Shown one piece after another: positions 42,603 to 50,063 of a DNA stretch of 64,000 bases (the first letter of the stretch is position 1; every line of letters begins with the position of its first letter). The stretch is from Paenibacillus rhizophilus (GTDB taxonomy: Bacteria; Bacillota; Bacilli; Paenibacillales; Paenibacillaceae). A program made the translations under genes and the position numbers. The notes beneath the pieces were generated by a model. It saw only the letters and a list, made by a program, of their open reading frames with translations. It was not told the DNA's origin and made no database searches. Location of the stretch: positions 1-64,000 of the forward strand of contig NZ_RQPI01000019.1 in the NCBI RefSeq assembly GCF_003854965.1, in the 5' to 3' direction.

Positions 42603-44078
42603 ATGGATGACAGAAAGATTCGAAGCCTGTTGGATTCTGCATCGCGTCTAATTTCAGATGGTGTCTGGCAGCGCGAATACAGTAATCTTTTGTTGAAAGA
42701 ACCGGTAAATCCGAATATATCCCCGTCAGCCAGAGCATTGTTGTCGTATTTGTACCAATTGCAGGGCAAGGCGATTATCTCCGGGCAGCATGAATATCTG
42801 GAGTCACCGAACCAGTTCAGTCCGTACATTTTCAGTAAGACAGGCAAATACCCGAAGCTCAAAGGCGTGGAATTCGGCGCGATCAACGGCCAAAGCGACC
42901 AGACCACCTATAACCAGCGGGCCAATGTGGTCAATGCCTGCAAGGAATGGGTGCTGAATAAAGGCGGCATCATCACGGCTACCTACCATGCGACATTCCC
43001 CGGAACCGCCAACACCTGGGCCAATGTACAAGCCGACTGTACGCCTGAACAGTTTGAGCCCATCATCACACCCGGTACGGATCTGTACAACGCGCTGATT
43101 GAGGATATCGATCAAGTCGCAGAACATTTGAAGGCGCTTCGCGACGCGAATGTCCCGGTTCTCTGGCGTCCGTATCATGAAATGAACGGAACGTGGTTTT
43201 GGTGGGGCGGCCAGCCGAAGTTTAAAAATCTGTGGGAGATCATGTATGACCGGTACGTGAATGTTCATGGCCTGAATAACTTGCTGTGGGTCTGGAGCCC
43301 GAACGCGAACAACCAGTGGTGCCAAAACGCCGCCGATTTCTACGTTGGCCACAACCGCGCGGACGCGCTCGGCATGGACATTTACAACAACGACTTCAAG
43401 GCTTGGCATCACCAGGAATTGCTGCGGATCGGTGAAGGCAAGATCATAGCGATTACCGAGAACGGCCAAAATCCGGACCAGGCCACACTTCGTCAGAAGC
43501 AATATATGTATTCGTGGTTCATGACTTGGGGGAGCTATGCAAGAGACGGCAGCCGTAACCCGGCGGATAAGATGTGGGCCCTCTATAACGACCCTTTCGT
43601 GCTGACCCTGGATGAACAAGATCCGCCGGAGAATCCCGTGTACCCGCCCGATACATCCATTGGAAACGGTTTATGGGGGGATTATTACGTTGGGCCAAAC
43701 TTCGAAAAGTACAGCCTGGGCAAAACGGTTCCCAAAATCGATTATAACTGGATGAAGGGAACGCCGGTGGGCAATTACAGCATGTCCATCAAGTGGGCAG
43801 GGTACCTCCGCGCCAGATATACCGAAGATTATACACTGTATACGAAGGCCTCAGACGGCATAAGGCTGTATCTGGATAACAGACTTCTTCTGGATGACTG
43901 GACGGTGCACGGCACGCAGGAGCATTCCGTGACCATGCGTCTGGAAGCCGGAAAATATTATTTTATTGAGCTGCATTATTTCAACGGAGGCGATCCCGAG
44001 GCTGCCGTAAGCCTCTCGTGGTCCAGCTCCAGCCAGCCGAAGGAAGTGATTCCGCAGTCGCAACTATATACAGGGTAG
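42603..44078 (+). CDS. GH26 beta-mannanase-like glycosidase with C-terminal PA14 domain
   Basis: A 491-residue protein. The GH26 catalytic domain (about 45-345) has the acid/base E193 in WRPYHEMNGTWFWWG and the nucleophile E286 in IIAITENGQNP, the two family hallmarks. Residues about 350-488 form a PA14 domain (GLWGDYYVGPNFEKY, SIKWAGYLRARYTEDYTLYT, GIRLYLDNRLLLDDW). Enzymes of this family cut mannan or related beta-glycans. No signal peptide is present, and the start is strongly supported by AAAGGAGGTGAT, so it may be cytoplasmic, exported atypically or released by lysis. No transporter is adjacent. Confidence 0.88.
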   Translation: MDDRKIRSLLDSASRLISDGVWQREYSNLLLKEPVNPNISPSARALLSYLYQLQGKAIISGQHEYLESPNQFSPYIFSKTGKYPKLKGVEFGAINGQSDQTTYNQRANVVNACKEWVLNKGGIITATYHATFPGTANTWANVQADCTPEQFEPIITPGTDLYNALIEDIDQVAEHLKALRDANVPVLWRPYHEMNGTWFWWGGQPKFKNLWEIMYDRYVNVHGLNNLLWVWSPNANNQWCQNAADFYVGHNRADALGMDIYNNDFKAWHHQELLRIGEGKIIAITENGQNPDQATLRQKQYMYSWFMTWGSYARDGSRNPADKMWALYNDPFVLTLDEQDPPENPVYPPDTSIGNGLWGDYYVGPNFEKYSLGKTVPKIDYNWMKGTPVGNYSMSIKWAGYLRARYTEDYTLYTKASDGIRLYLDNRLLLDDWTVHGTQEHSVTMRLEAGKYYFIELHYFNGGDPEAAVSLSWSSSSQPKEVIPQSQLYTG

Positions 44079-44085
44079 TCTTCAA

Positions 44086-44106
44086 GCCGCCAAAGGCGGT
44101 TTTTTA
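44086..44106 (+). terminator. Terminator of the GH26 gene
   Basis: A 7-bp stem AGCCGCC with GGCGGTT around AAA, followed by TTTTTT, 8 nt after the stop codon. Confidence 0.85.
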
Positions 44107-44211
44107 ATTTGTATAGAAAATCCACATACCGCTGATAGCTGCCCAGCACTTATCTTAAACCGCCTTAATACGATGATGTGATGTCGCATGATCATAAGGA
44201 GGATGTTACGA

Positions 44212-44568
44212 ATGCGGAAGAAACGGCCTGCTGTAAAGAAGAAGACAACAACGGCTAAACAGAGACATGTGCATGAATTTGAAGGCAGCACCAAGCTGGC
44301 GGAAGAAGGCGCAGACCGGCACAATCACCGGTTTGCCGGCGTTACAGGACAAGCGATCCGGTCGGGAAACAGTCATGTCCATGAAATTGATCTGGAAAAA
44401 ACGGATTTTCTGAACCATTTTCACAATCTGAAAAAGATCAGAACGGGACCGGCTATTCCGGTCGGAAACGGCAAGCACGTACACTTTGTATCCGGCCGGA
44501 CGACATTAAACGACGGTCATACCCACCGGTTCCATTTCGCTACCCTGATTGAATCGCCGCTTATTTAA
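44212..44568 (+). CDS. YmaF-family histidine-rich protein
   Basis: A 118-residue soluble protein with a very basic N-terminus (MRKKRPAVKKKTTTAKQ) and four histidine-rich repeats (RHVHEFEGST, DRHNHRFAGVTG, SHVHEIDLE, GKHVHFVSGRT) plus GHTHRFHFAT. The repeating HxH units match the YmaF family of Bacillales. Metal binding is likely from the His pattern but unproven. AAGGAGG lies upstream of the ATG at 44212. It is a single gene. Confidence 0.85.
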   Translation: MRKKRPAVKKKTTTAKQRHVHEFEGSTKLAEEGADRHNHRFAGVTGQAIRSGNSHVHEIDLEKTDFLNHFHNLKKIRTGPAIPVGNGKHVHFVSGRTTLNDGHTHRFHFATLIESPLI

Positions 44569-44592
44569 TGAACCTGTCTATGTAATAAAAGC

Positions 44593-44634
44593 GCGGCGGC
44601 GAGATGAGGCTGAATGACATCGCCGCCGCTTTTT
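44593..44634 (+). terminator. Terminator of the YmaF gene
   Basis: GCGGCGGCGA pairs with TCGCCGCCGC, followed by TTTTT. Confidence 0.85.
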
Positions 44635-44699
44635 CCATACTTATTTATCGCTTGTCCTTTACGAACTTCTTGTTATTACATCAATTGTACACCTGGCAA

Positions 44700-44735
44700 A
44701 ATAAGAGCCTACTTTTGAAGTAGGCTCTTATTTTG
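44700..44735. terminator. Bidirectional terminator beside the YjcZ-like gene
   Basis: A perfect 13-bp stem (44700-44712 with 44720-44732) and flanking T runs, 11 nt after the stop of the small minus-strand gene. Confidence 0.85.
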
Positions 44736-44745
44736 AACGATTTGA

Positions 44746-44841
44746 CTAGAAAGTTTTAAGGACAATGACCAAGAGGATATAGAGCACCAAAATTACGGTT
44801 GTAGAAGTAAACATTTTTCCATAGCCTGCGCACTCGCTCAT
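44746..44841 (-). CDS. YjcZ-family sporulation peptide
   Basis: A 31-residue peptide, MSECAGYGKMFTS followed by a single hydrophobic helix TTVILVLYILLVIVLKTF. The polar Gly/Tyr-containing N-terminus plus short membrane helix is the YjcZ/SCP-type layout typical of small Bacillales sporulation proteins. An excellent AAAGGAGG lies 8 nt before the ATG, and a strong terminator follows. Function unknown; spore association is inferred from the family. Confidence 0.75.
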   Translation of the reverse strand: MSECAGYGKMFTSTTVILVLYILLVIVLKTF

Positions 44842-44960
44842 TACTTTAACCTCCTTTGGTTTTCTTAGACTAGTGTATGCATCTTTTTGATTTGTGGTAG
44901 TGTTATCGCCTAACTTCCGGTTTTTCTAACTTTCACGGTTTTCCATCCGGGCATTTTAGA
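44842..44960. other. Intergenic, promoter region of the YjcZ-like gene
   Basis: Only the ribosome binding site of the YjcZ-like gene is clear. I see no other feature before the scrB terminator. Confidence 0.4.
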
Positions 44961-45003
44961 CAAACAGCCCGGCTCTCCGCTTTAGCGGGAGTCCGGGCCG
45001 TTT
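44961..45003 (-). terminator. Terminator of scrB
   Basis: CAGCCCGGCTCTCCGC (44965-44980) pairs with GCGGGAGTCCGGGCCG (44985-45000); a short T-rich tail follows on the minus strand. It lies 31 nt beyond the scrB stop. Confidence 0.75.
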
Positions 45004-45033
45004 AGGGCGATGCCGTAAGAAATAAGTATACGG

Positions 45034-46482
45034 CTATTGAATTAGCTTGACCGAGCCGCCCCGCATCTGAACTTTGCCGCCAACCGAATAGAACGACAGG
45101 CGTTCGAGAGGTTTCTCCGGAAAGATCAGGCTGGTGATGGAGGCCAGGCCATCATTGGCAAAAATCTCGACCGAGGAAGCGTCGATGAGCACGCGGATAT
45201 CCTTGAGCTGGCCCAGTTCCTCTGTCGTCTGCGGCAGCGGGAACATTGTCGAGAAGCCGGTGTCCCCGGATTGCTCTCTCCGCAGAGCGAGGGTCCGCTC
45301 GTCGGCAGAGTAAGAGATCACGGTCCGGTCGGTGCCGGTATGATGAATAATGATGCCGAACTCCGTGGCTTCGAACCGCTCCAGATGAATGCTTAAGTCG
45401 GCGCAGTCCGCTTCGGCTTTAAGCTCAAAGACGTTGCCTGGGCTTAAGAGGACGTTGGGGAGAGCAATCGTTTCTTTAAACTGGAGGTCCAGCTCTTGAA
45501 CCGGGTGCTGGTGCAGCAGCGCTTGGCCTTCTGACGTCCGGAGCGACAAGGTGCGGGGAATAGTCATAGAGCCCCGCCAGCCCGAACTCGGAATCTGATT
45601 TGCGTACCGCCAGTTGTTCATCCAGGCGACATAGATTCTTCTTCCATCTTCCTTCGGAATATCCGAGAAGCTGACGCCCGCATAGTTGTCTTTGCCGTAG
45701 TCCAGCCACCGGATGTCGCTGTGCTCCGGCGTAAAGGCGGTTCCGTCAAAGGAGCCGACGAAATACTGCGTGCGGGAGCCGTGCTCAAGCTCGGCGTTGT
45801 CGCCTACGCTGACGAGCAGCACCCACTTGCGCTCTTCAGTCCCCTCAACCGCTAGCTCAAACAAATCCGGGCATTCCCATACGGCTTCATGTGAACCCAC
45901 CCCGTCGCCAAACTCGCTTTCGAACGTCCATTCGATCAGGTTGGGAGAGGAGTACAGGGTAATGGTCTGGCCTGTAGCCAGAGCCATAATCCATTTTGCG
46001 TATTGCTCGGACCAAAAAACTTTCGGGTCGCGGAAATCCGGATTATCCGGATGCTTCAGCACGGGATTCCCTTCGTATTTGATCCAGGTTCTTCCGTTGT
46101 CATGGCTGTATGCCAGGCTTTGGCTTTGTACGGTGGGAGACGTTTCGCTGCCGCCCAAATGGCTGGTGTAAATGGCCACGATTCCCGGCTCCTCCGGGAA
46201 AAAACCGGAAGTATTGTTCCAATCGACAACGGCGCTGCCGGAAAAGATCGTTCCGTTATCATCCGGGTACAAGGCGATATCGAGTTCTTCCCAGGTGGTC
46301 AAATCCTTGCTGACGGCATGCCCCCAGTGCATCGGTCCCCAAACTGAAGAGTAGGGATGATACTGATAGAACAGATGGTACTCTCCGCCCCAATAGACGA
46401 GTCCGTTCGGATCATTAATCCAGTTTTGCTTGGGAGAAAAATGCAATACGGGCCTTTGATTGGCTATTTTTAAAATTCCCAC
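45034..46482 (-). CDS. scrB: Sucrose-6-phosphate hydrolase / beta-fructosidase (GH32)
   Basis: A 482-residue GH32 enzyme that splits sucrose-6-phosphate or sucrose. The nucleophile motif NWINDPNG (D24) is at the N-terminus; FRDPKV (transition-state stabiliser) and WECPDLF (acid/base Glu) follow. The C-terminal part is the GH32 beta-sandwich, with LRVLIDASSVEIFAN-like residues. No signal peptide, so it is cytoplasmic. A GTG at 46482 with AAGGCGG upstream is chosen; a TTG 18 nt upstream lacks a site. It is divergent from the LacI regulator and fructokinase, forming a sucrose/fructose locus without a visible transporter. Confidence 0.92.
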   Translation of the reverse strand: MGILKIANQRPVLHFSPKQNWINDPNGLVYWGGEYHLFYQYHPYSSVWGPMHWGHAVSKDLTTWEELDIALYPDDNGTIFSGSAVVDWNNTSGFFPEEPGIVAIYTSHLGGSETSPTVQSQSLAYSHDNGRTWIKYEGNPVLKHPDNPDFRDPKVFWSEQYAKWIMALATGQTITLYSSPNLIEWTFESEFGDGVGSHEAVWECPDLFELAVEGTEERKWVLLVSVGDNAELEHGSRTQYFVGSFDGTAFTPEHSDIRWLDYGKDNYAGVSFSDIPKEDGRRIYVAWMNNWRYANQIPSSGWRGSMTIPRTLSLRTSEGQALLHQHPVQELDLQFKETIALPNVLLSPGNVFELKAEADCADLSIHLERFEATEFGIIIHHTGTDRTVISYSADERTLALRREQSGDTGFSTMFPLPQTTEELGQLKDIRVLIDASSVEIFANDGLASITSLIFPEKPLERLSFYSVGGKVQMRGGSVKLIQ

Positions 46483-46519
46483 TTCATCTACCGCCTTCAA
46501 TTTTATTGTTCATACTCTA

Positions 46520-46660
46520 AAATTCGTTTGCAATTTGTAAGTTTGGACAGGATCGGATTTTTACATTTGACAATATGATTAATTTACAATTTAGCAAACT
46601 TTCTTTGGAAATGTCAACAAAAATGTAAAGATATAATTGTTCATTTGTAAAATATCCGTT
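46520..46660. promoter_or_regulatory. Divergent control region of scrB and the LacI regulator
   Basis: This AT-rich region holds at least five copies of a TTTACAATTT / AAATTGTAAA-like motif on both strands (near 46531, 46561, 46583, 46622 and 46640), plus TTGACA-type -35 elements in both directions. They are probable operators of the adjacent LacI-type regulator. I see no textbook CcpA cre site. Confidence 0.5.
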
Positions 46661-46731
46661 GTGAATAGCGCTGGAATGCTATATATTAAATAATTAAGAA
46701 GGGTGCTATAAACAAAGGTGGAACAACATTC

Positions 46732-47778
46732 ATGAGGAAACCGAAAGTTACCATTCAACACATCGCCGATTCTTTGGGAATATCCAGAAACACGGCATCC
46801 AAGGCGCTTAACGGTGTTATAAGCATACCGGCAGAAACCAGGAACAAGGTGCTCAGGAAGGCGGCCGAGCTTAAGTATAAACAATTCGCTTATATGGATA
46901 TAGACACGGCGGGCCACGTTCCCGAAAGCCAGGGCAATATCGCTCTTCTGACCTCCAATCTTCCGAACAGCTCTCATTTTGGTTCCCAACTGATCAGCGG
47001 GCTGGAGAAAAGGATCAGCGCCGAGGGCTACACCTTGTCGATTTATTTTATCCGCGAGAACGAAAAGGGCGGTTTGGCTCTGCCCGGCAACTTTGAAGCT
47101 TCGAATGTGGACGGCGTCATCTGTATTGAGATGTTCAACAAGGAATACAGCGAGCTGATCACCAGCCTCGGCATTCCGGCCATCTTTGTGGATTGCGCAT
47201 CTGATATTTTCCACCCGGAACTGAAAGCGGATCTGGTACTGATGGAAAATGAGCATAGCGTGTATTCCCTGACCCGGAAATTGATCGGTCACGGATACCT
47301 GAGCTTCGGATTTGTAGGCGATTACAATCACTGCAAAAGCTTCAATGAGCGATGGGCTGGATTCAATAAGGCTTTGAACGAATCCAGAATCAAGCCGGAC
47401 CCTTCTTACTGCATCGTGGAACCGGACCGGAACTTTTTTCTGGAAGGCGATTGGATGAAACGGAAGCTGGACGCGATGAAAGAATGGCCCTCCGTCTTTA
47501 TTTGCGCCAATGATTTCATTGCGATAAGCGTCATGAAGTCCCTGAAAAACAAAGGGATCAAGGTGCCGGAAGAGGTTGCGGTATGCGGTTTTGACGATTC
47601 TTCGGAGTCGCGTGTCGTCGAGCCGCCCCTTACGACGGTGCATATTTACAGCAATCATATGGGCATTATTTCGGCCGAGATGTTATTATCAAGAATGAAA
47701 GATCCATCAAGGCCCTTCCAAGTCACTCATGTGGGCACGGACCTGGTATTCAGAGGCTCCACGCCCGCACTGAACTAA
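46732..47778 (+). CDS. LacI/GalR-family transcriptional regulator
   Basis: 348 residues. The N-terminal helix-turn-helix TIQHIADSLGISRNTASKALNG (about 6-27) with the hinge helix NKVLRKAAELKY is LacI-type. The rest is a periplasmic-binding-protein-like effector domain (GNIALLTSNLP, DGVICIEMF, PAIFVDCAS, VAVCGFDDS). It probably represses scrB and the kinase operon in response to a sugar. A spaced GGTGG lies upstream. It is first in the operon with the kinase gene (22 nt gap). Confidence 0.93.
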   Translation: MRKPKVTIQHIADSLGISRNTASKALNGVISIPAETRNKVLRKAAELKYKQFAYMDIDTAGHVPESQGNIALLTSNLPNSSHFGSQLISGLEKRISAEGYTLSIYFIRENEKGGLALPGNFEASNVDGVICIEMFNKEYSELITSLGIPAIFVDCASDIFHPELKADLVLMENEHSVYSLTRKLIGHGYLSFGFVGDYNHCKSFNERWAGFNKALNESRIKPDPSYCIVEPDRNFFLEGDWMKRKLDAMKEWPSVFICANDFIAISVMKSLKNKGIKVPEEVAVCGFDDSSESRVVEPPLTTVHIYSNHMGIISAEMLLSRMKDPSRPFQVTHVGTDLVFRGSTPALN

Positions 47779-47800
47779 ATCCTACATATGAGGTGATAAA

Positions 47801-48793
47801 ATGAAAAATTATGGAACGGTACTTTGCGTTGGTGAGTTGTTAATCGATTTTTTCTGCACGGATGTGGATGTCAATCTTGTTGACGGACAGCATTTCTCGA
47901 AGCAAGCGGGCGGGGCTCCGGCCAATGTCAGCGCGGCGATCGCCAAGCTTGGGGGGAACGCGTCCTTCCTGGGCAAAGTCGGAGACGATCCCTTCGGCAA
48001 GTTTTTGAAGCAGACGCTGGATCAGGAACGTGTCGACACTTCCATGTTGTTGTTCGAACAGGGAACGCCGACAACACTGGCCTTTGTTTCGCTGCAAGGC
48101 AACGGGGAGCGCGACTTTGTGTTCAACCGCGGCGCGGACAGACTGGTGCGTCCGGAGGATTTGGACAAAGAGCAGATCAAACAGGCGGCAATCGTTCATT
48201 TTGGCTCCGCAACGGCATTATTAAATGATCCTTTCAGACAGACTTATCTGGAGTTGATGGACGAAGCGAAGGACAACGGGCAATTTATCTCCTTTGATCC
48301 GAACTACCGGGGCGACCTATGGAAAGGCAGAGAAGAGGAGTTTATCAGCCTTTCCAAGCAAGGAATCGAGAAAGCTGATTTCGTAAAACTGAGCGAGGAT
48401 GAATTGAAAATCGTCAGCGGCGAGTCAGACCGTAAGTCTGCGCTGGACATTTTGCATGGCTGGGGAGCCAAGACGGTAGCCGTTACCCTTGGAAAAGAGG
48501 GCACACTGATTTCGACCGGCGCCACCAGAACCCTGATCGACAGCATTTCGGTAAAATCCATCGATTCTACCGGGGCGGGGGATGCTTTTATCGGAGCGGT
48601 GCTGTACCAGATCAGCGGGCTGGAGCAGCCGAAGGAATTCGCTCAAGATTTTGAGCAGCTTCAGAAATTTGTAACGCTTGCCAACCGTGTCGGAGCTATC
48701 GTATGCACCAAAGTCGGAGCGATCGCGGCGCTGCCTACATTGGAAGAGGTTAACCGTTTTGCTTCACAGGCCGATTCGACAATTGAAGTTTAA
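47801..48793 (+). CDS. scrK: Fructokinase, PfkB family
   Basis: A 330-residue ribokinase-fold sugar kinase that phosphorylates fructose released by ScrB. The N-terminal PfkB motif is QAGGAPANVSAAIAKLGGNASFLGKVGDDPFG; the C-terminal signature DSTGAGDAFIGAVLYQI carries the catalytic Asp and anion hole. YRGDLW-type sequence and a long central lid match bacterial fructokinases. ATGAGGTGAT precedes the start. Context (scrB, LacI regulator) supports fructose as substrate. Confidence 0.9.
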   Translation: MKNYGTVLCVGELLIDFFCTDVDVNLVDGQHFSKQAGGAPANVSAAIAKLGGNASFLGKVGDDPFGKFLKQTLDQERVDTSMLLFEQGTPTTLAFVSLQGNGERDFVFNRGADRLVRPEDLDKEQIKQAAIVHFGSATALLNDPFRQTYLELMDEAKDNGQFISFDPNYRGDLWKGREEEFISLSKQGIEKADFVKLSEDELKIVSGESDRKSALDILHGWGAKTVAVTLGKEGTLISTGATRTLIDSISVKSIDSTGAGDAFIGAVLYQISGLEQPKEFAQDFEQLQKFVTLANRVGAIVCTKVGAIAALPTLEEVNRFASQADSTIEV

Positions 48794-48806
48794 GCTTGGT
48801 TTAAAC

Positions 48807-48842
48807 GCGGTTCTCCGGTGATTCGGGGGGCCGCTTTTTTTA
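48807..48842 (+). terminator. Terminator of the regulator-fructokinase operon
   Basis: An 11-bp stem GCGGTTCTCCG with CGGGGGGCCGC (several G-U pairs), followed by eight Ts. Confidence 0.75.
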
Positions 48843-48908
48843 ATGCGGTTGAACAGAAGCTATTTGGCCGGGTAAACTCTTCTTAAGACAGAACGCGGGA
48901 GGATGCCC

Positions 48909-49412
48909 ATGTTTGGATTCAATAAAAAGAAAAAAGCCGCTGAGTTCATCGGACTTGCGGCTCCGTTAAAAGGAAAACTTCTGCCGCTGAAAGATGTGCC
49001 GGACCGGGCATTTTCAAGCGGTACTATGGGGCGAGGGCGAGCGATTCTGCCATCGGAAGGAAAAGTAACGGCGCCTTGTCCGGGTACGGTCGTTCATATT
49101 ATGGAGAAAAGCAAGCACGCCCTGCTGCTGGAGCATGAAACCGGATTTCAGATGTTGATTCATGTCGGCATTGAAACGGTATCGTTAAAGGGGGAAGGCT
49201 TCTTCCCCCGCGTCAATGTAGGCGATAAAGTGACGACCGGCCAGACGCTGCTTGAGTTCGATATAGAGATCATTGAAAAGGCGGGGCTGTCGGCGATTAC
49301 TCCGATTATTATACCTAACGGCCAGGAAATGATCGAAAGCGTAGAGTTTACAGAGGATTCAGCCTTCAGGGAGAATGAGCCTTTTATCCGTGTTTTGCTG
49401 AAGAACTGGTAA
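48909..49412 (+). CDS. PTS glucose-type EIIA domain protein
   Basis: A 167-residue soluble phosphocarrier of the glucose-type EIIA family. The phosphorylated histidine is H85 in LIHVGIETVSLKGEGF and the partner histidine is H70. LAAPLKGKLLPLKDVPDRAFSSGTMGRG is the usual EIIA opening. It has a lysine-rich N-terminus. The ATG at 48909 is chosen because GGGAGG touches the ATG at 48903. No EIIB or EIIC is in the window, so it may serve a distant IIBC permease or act in regulation. It is transcribed alone. Confidence 0.9.
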   Translation: MFGFNKKKKAAEFIGLAAPLKGKLLPLKDVPDRAFSSGTMGRGRAILPSEGKVTAPCPGTVVHIMEKSKHALLLEHETGFQMLIHVGIETVSLKGEGFFPRVNVGDKVTTGQTLLEFDIEIIEKAGLSAITPIIIPNGQEMIESVEFTEDSAFRENEPFIRVLLKNW

Positions 49413-49446
49413 AAATATAGGGGTCCGGCGAAATTTAAGGTATTTT

Positions 49447-49488
49447 TCAGCTTTTAGTCAGGTTATTTTCAGGTTCGGGGTGTATATT
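49447..49488 (+). promoter_or_regulatory. Three TCAG repeats at 11-bp period with a -10 element
   Basis: TCAG occurs at 49447, 49458 and 49469 in TTTTCAGCTTT, TAGTCAGGTTA and TTTTCAGGTTC. A TATATT follows at 49483-49488. This is the geometry of an OmpR-family-activated promoter. The next terminator lies 45 nt downstream. Confidence 0.5.
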
Positions 49489-49494
49489 GAAATT

Positions 49495-49569
49495 ACCAAA
49501 CACCCCCCAGTGTTTTGTATATAAACTTATACGGTCCTGTCGACTCCCACGGCAGGGCCGGTTTTTTTT
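49495..49569 (+). ncRNA. Possible short transcript ending at an intrinsic terminator
   Basis: If the 49483 -10 element is used, RNA would start near 49495 and stop after the 10-bp hairpin at 49532-49560 followed by nine Ts. Only about 75 nt lie between, with a small hairpin at 49497-49516 and no open frame with a site. It could be a small RNA, or just the EIIA terminator plus a chance promoter. Confidence 0.35.
49532..49569 (+). terminator. Rho-independent terminator downstream of the EIIA gene
   Basis: CGGTCCTGTC pairs with GGCAGGGCCG, followed by TTTTTTTT. Confidence 0.9.
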
Positions 49570-49624
49570 AAAGGAGGACCTTTTTTTAAAAAAAATCAAT
49601 GGAATTTCTGAACAGGAAGAGATA

Positions 49625-49668
49625 TTGTGATAAAATTCACAACGTTATGCGCCAAATTGATCTATATT
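49625..49668 (+). promoter_or_regulatory. CRP/FNR-type palindrome and promoter upstream of a small ORF
   Basis: TTGTGATAAAATTCACAA (49625-49642) is a perfect palindrome containing TGTGA-N6-TCACA, the consensus of FNR/CRP-family sites in Firmicutes. A -10 TATATT lies at 49663-49668, so the palindrome centre (49633.5) falls at about -41.5 from a start near 49675, the class II activation position. A Rex-type site is the alternative. Confidence 0.65.
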
Positions 49669-49717
49669 AAATTCAGGTAATTAAAATTAAAAATATTGGT
49701 TCTGGAAAGAGGAATGA

Positions 49718-49819
49718 ATGATGAAAGTAGAAGGAAACTTCCGTCGCGGATTGGCTTTTGGCGTAATGTTCAGTGTTCCTTTGTGGATGTCCCTGATCGG
49801 CTGGCTGCATGTTCTGTAA
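49718..49819 (+). CDS. 33-residue single-helix membrane peptide
   Basis: A short open frame, MMKVEGNFRRGLAFGV then MFSVPLWMSLIGWLHVL: a basic N-terminus and one hydrophobic helix with Pro and three Trp residues near the end. GAAAGAGG lies 5-8 nt before two in-frame ATGs (49718, 49721), and a terminator follows at 49870. It is not a recognised family to me, but the promoter, ribosome binding site and terminator together make a real gene likely. The upstream FNR-like site suggests anaerobic induction. Confidence 0.55.
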   Translation: MMKVEGNFRRGLAFGVMFSVPLWMSLIGWLHVL

Positions 49820-49869
49820 CCTAACTGTTTTCGAAATGGCGAAAATTAATAATAGAGATGATTAGCGAA

Positions 49870-49901
49870 GGGCTGCCTGGGGATTGACGGCGGCTCTTTT
49901 T
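49870..49901 (+). terminator. Terminator of the small membrane peptide gene
   Basis: GGGCTGCC pairs with GGCGGCTC, followed by TTTTT. Confidence 0.7.
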
Positions 49902-50063
49902 GCGTGGAAAAAAAGTCCGGCCGAAAGCACCAGCCATGCCCCGGCTGAATCTGCGATCTTCGCTCAATTTTATGCAAGGCACCCGGATCATGCTATACTG
50001 TTGCGTAGCTTCTGAAAAGCGGCAAAAACTATGAATTTCTTGGAGAAGGCCGGGTGAACCAAA

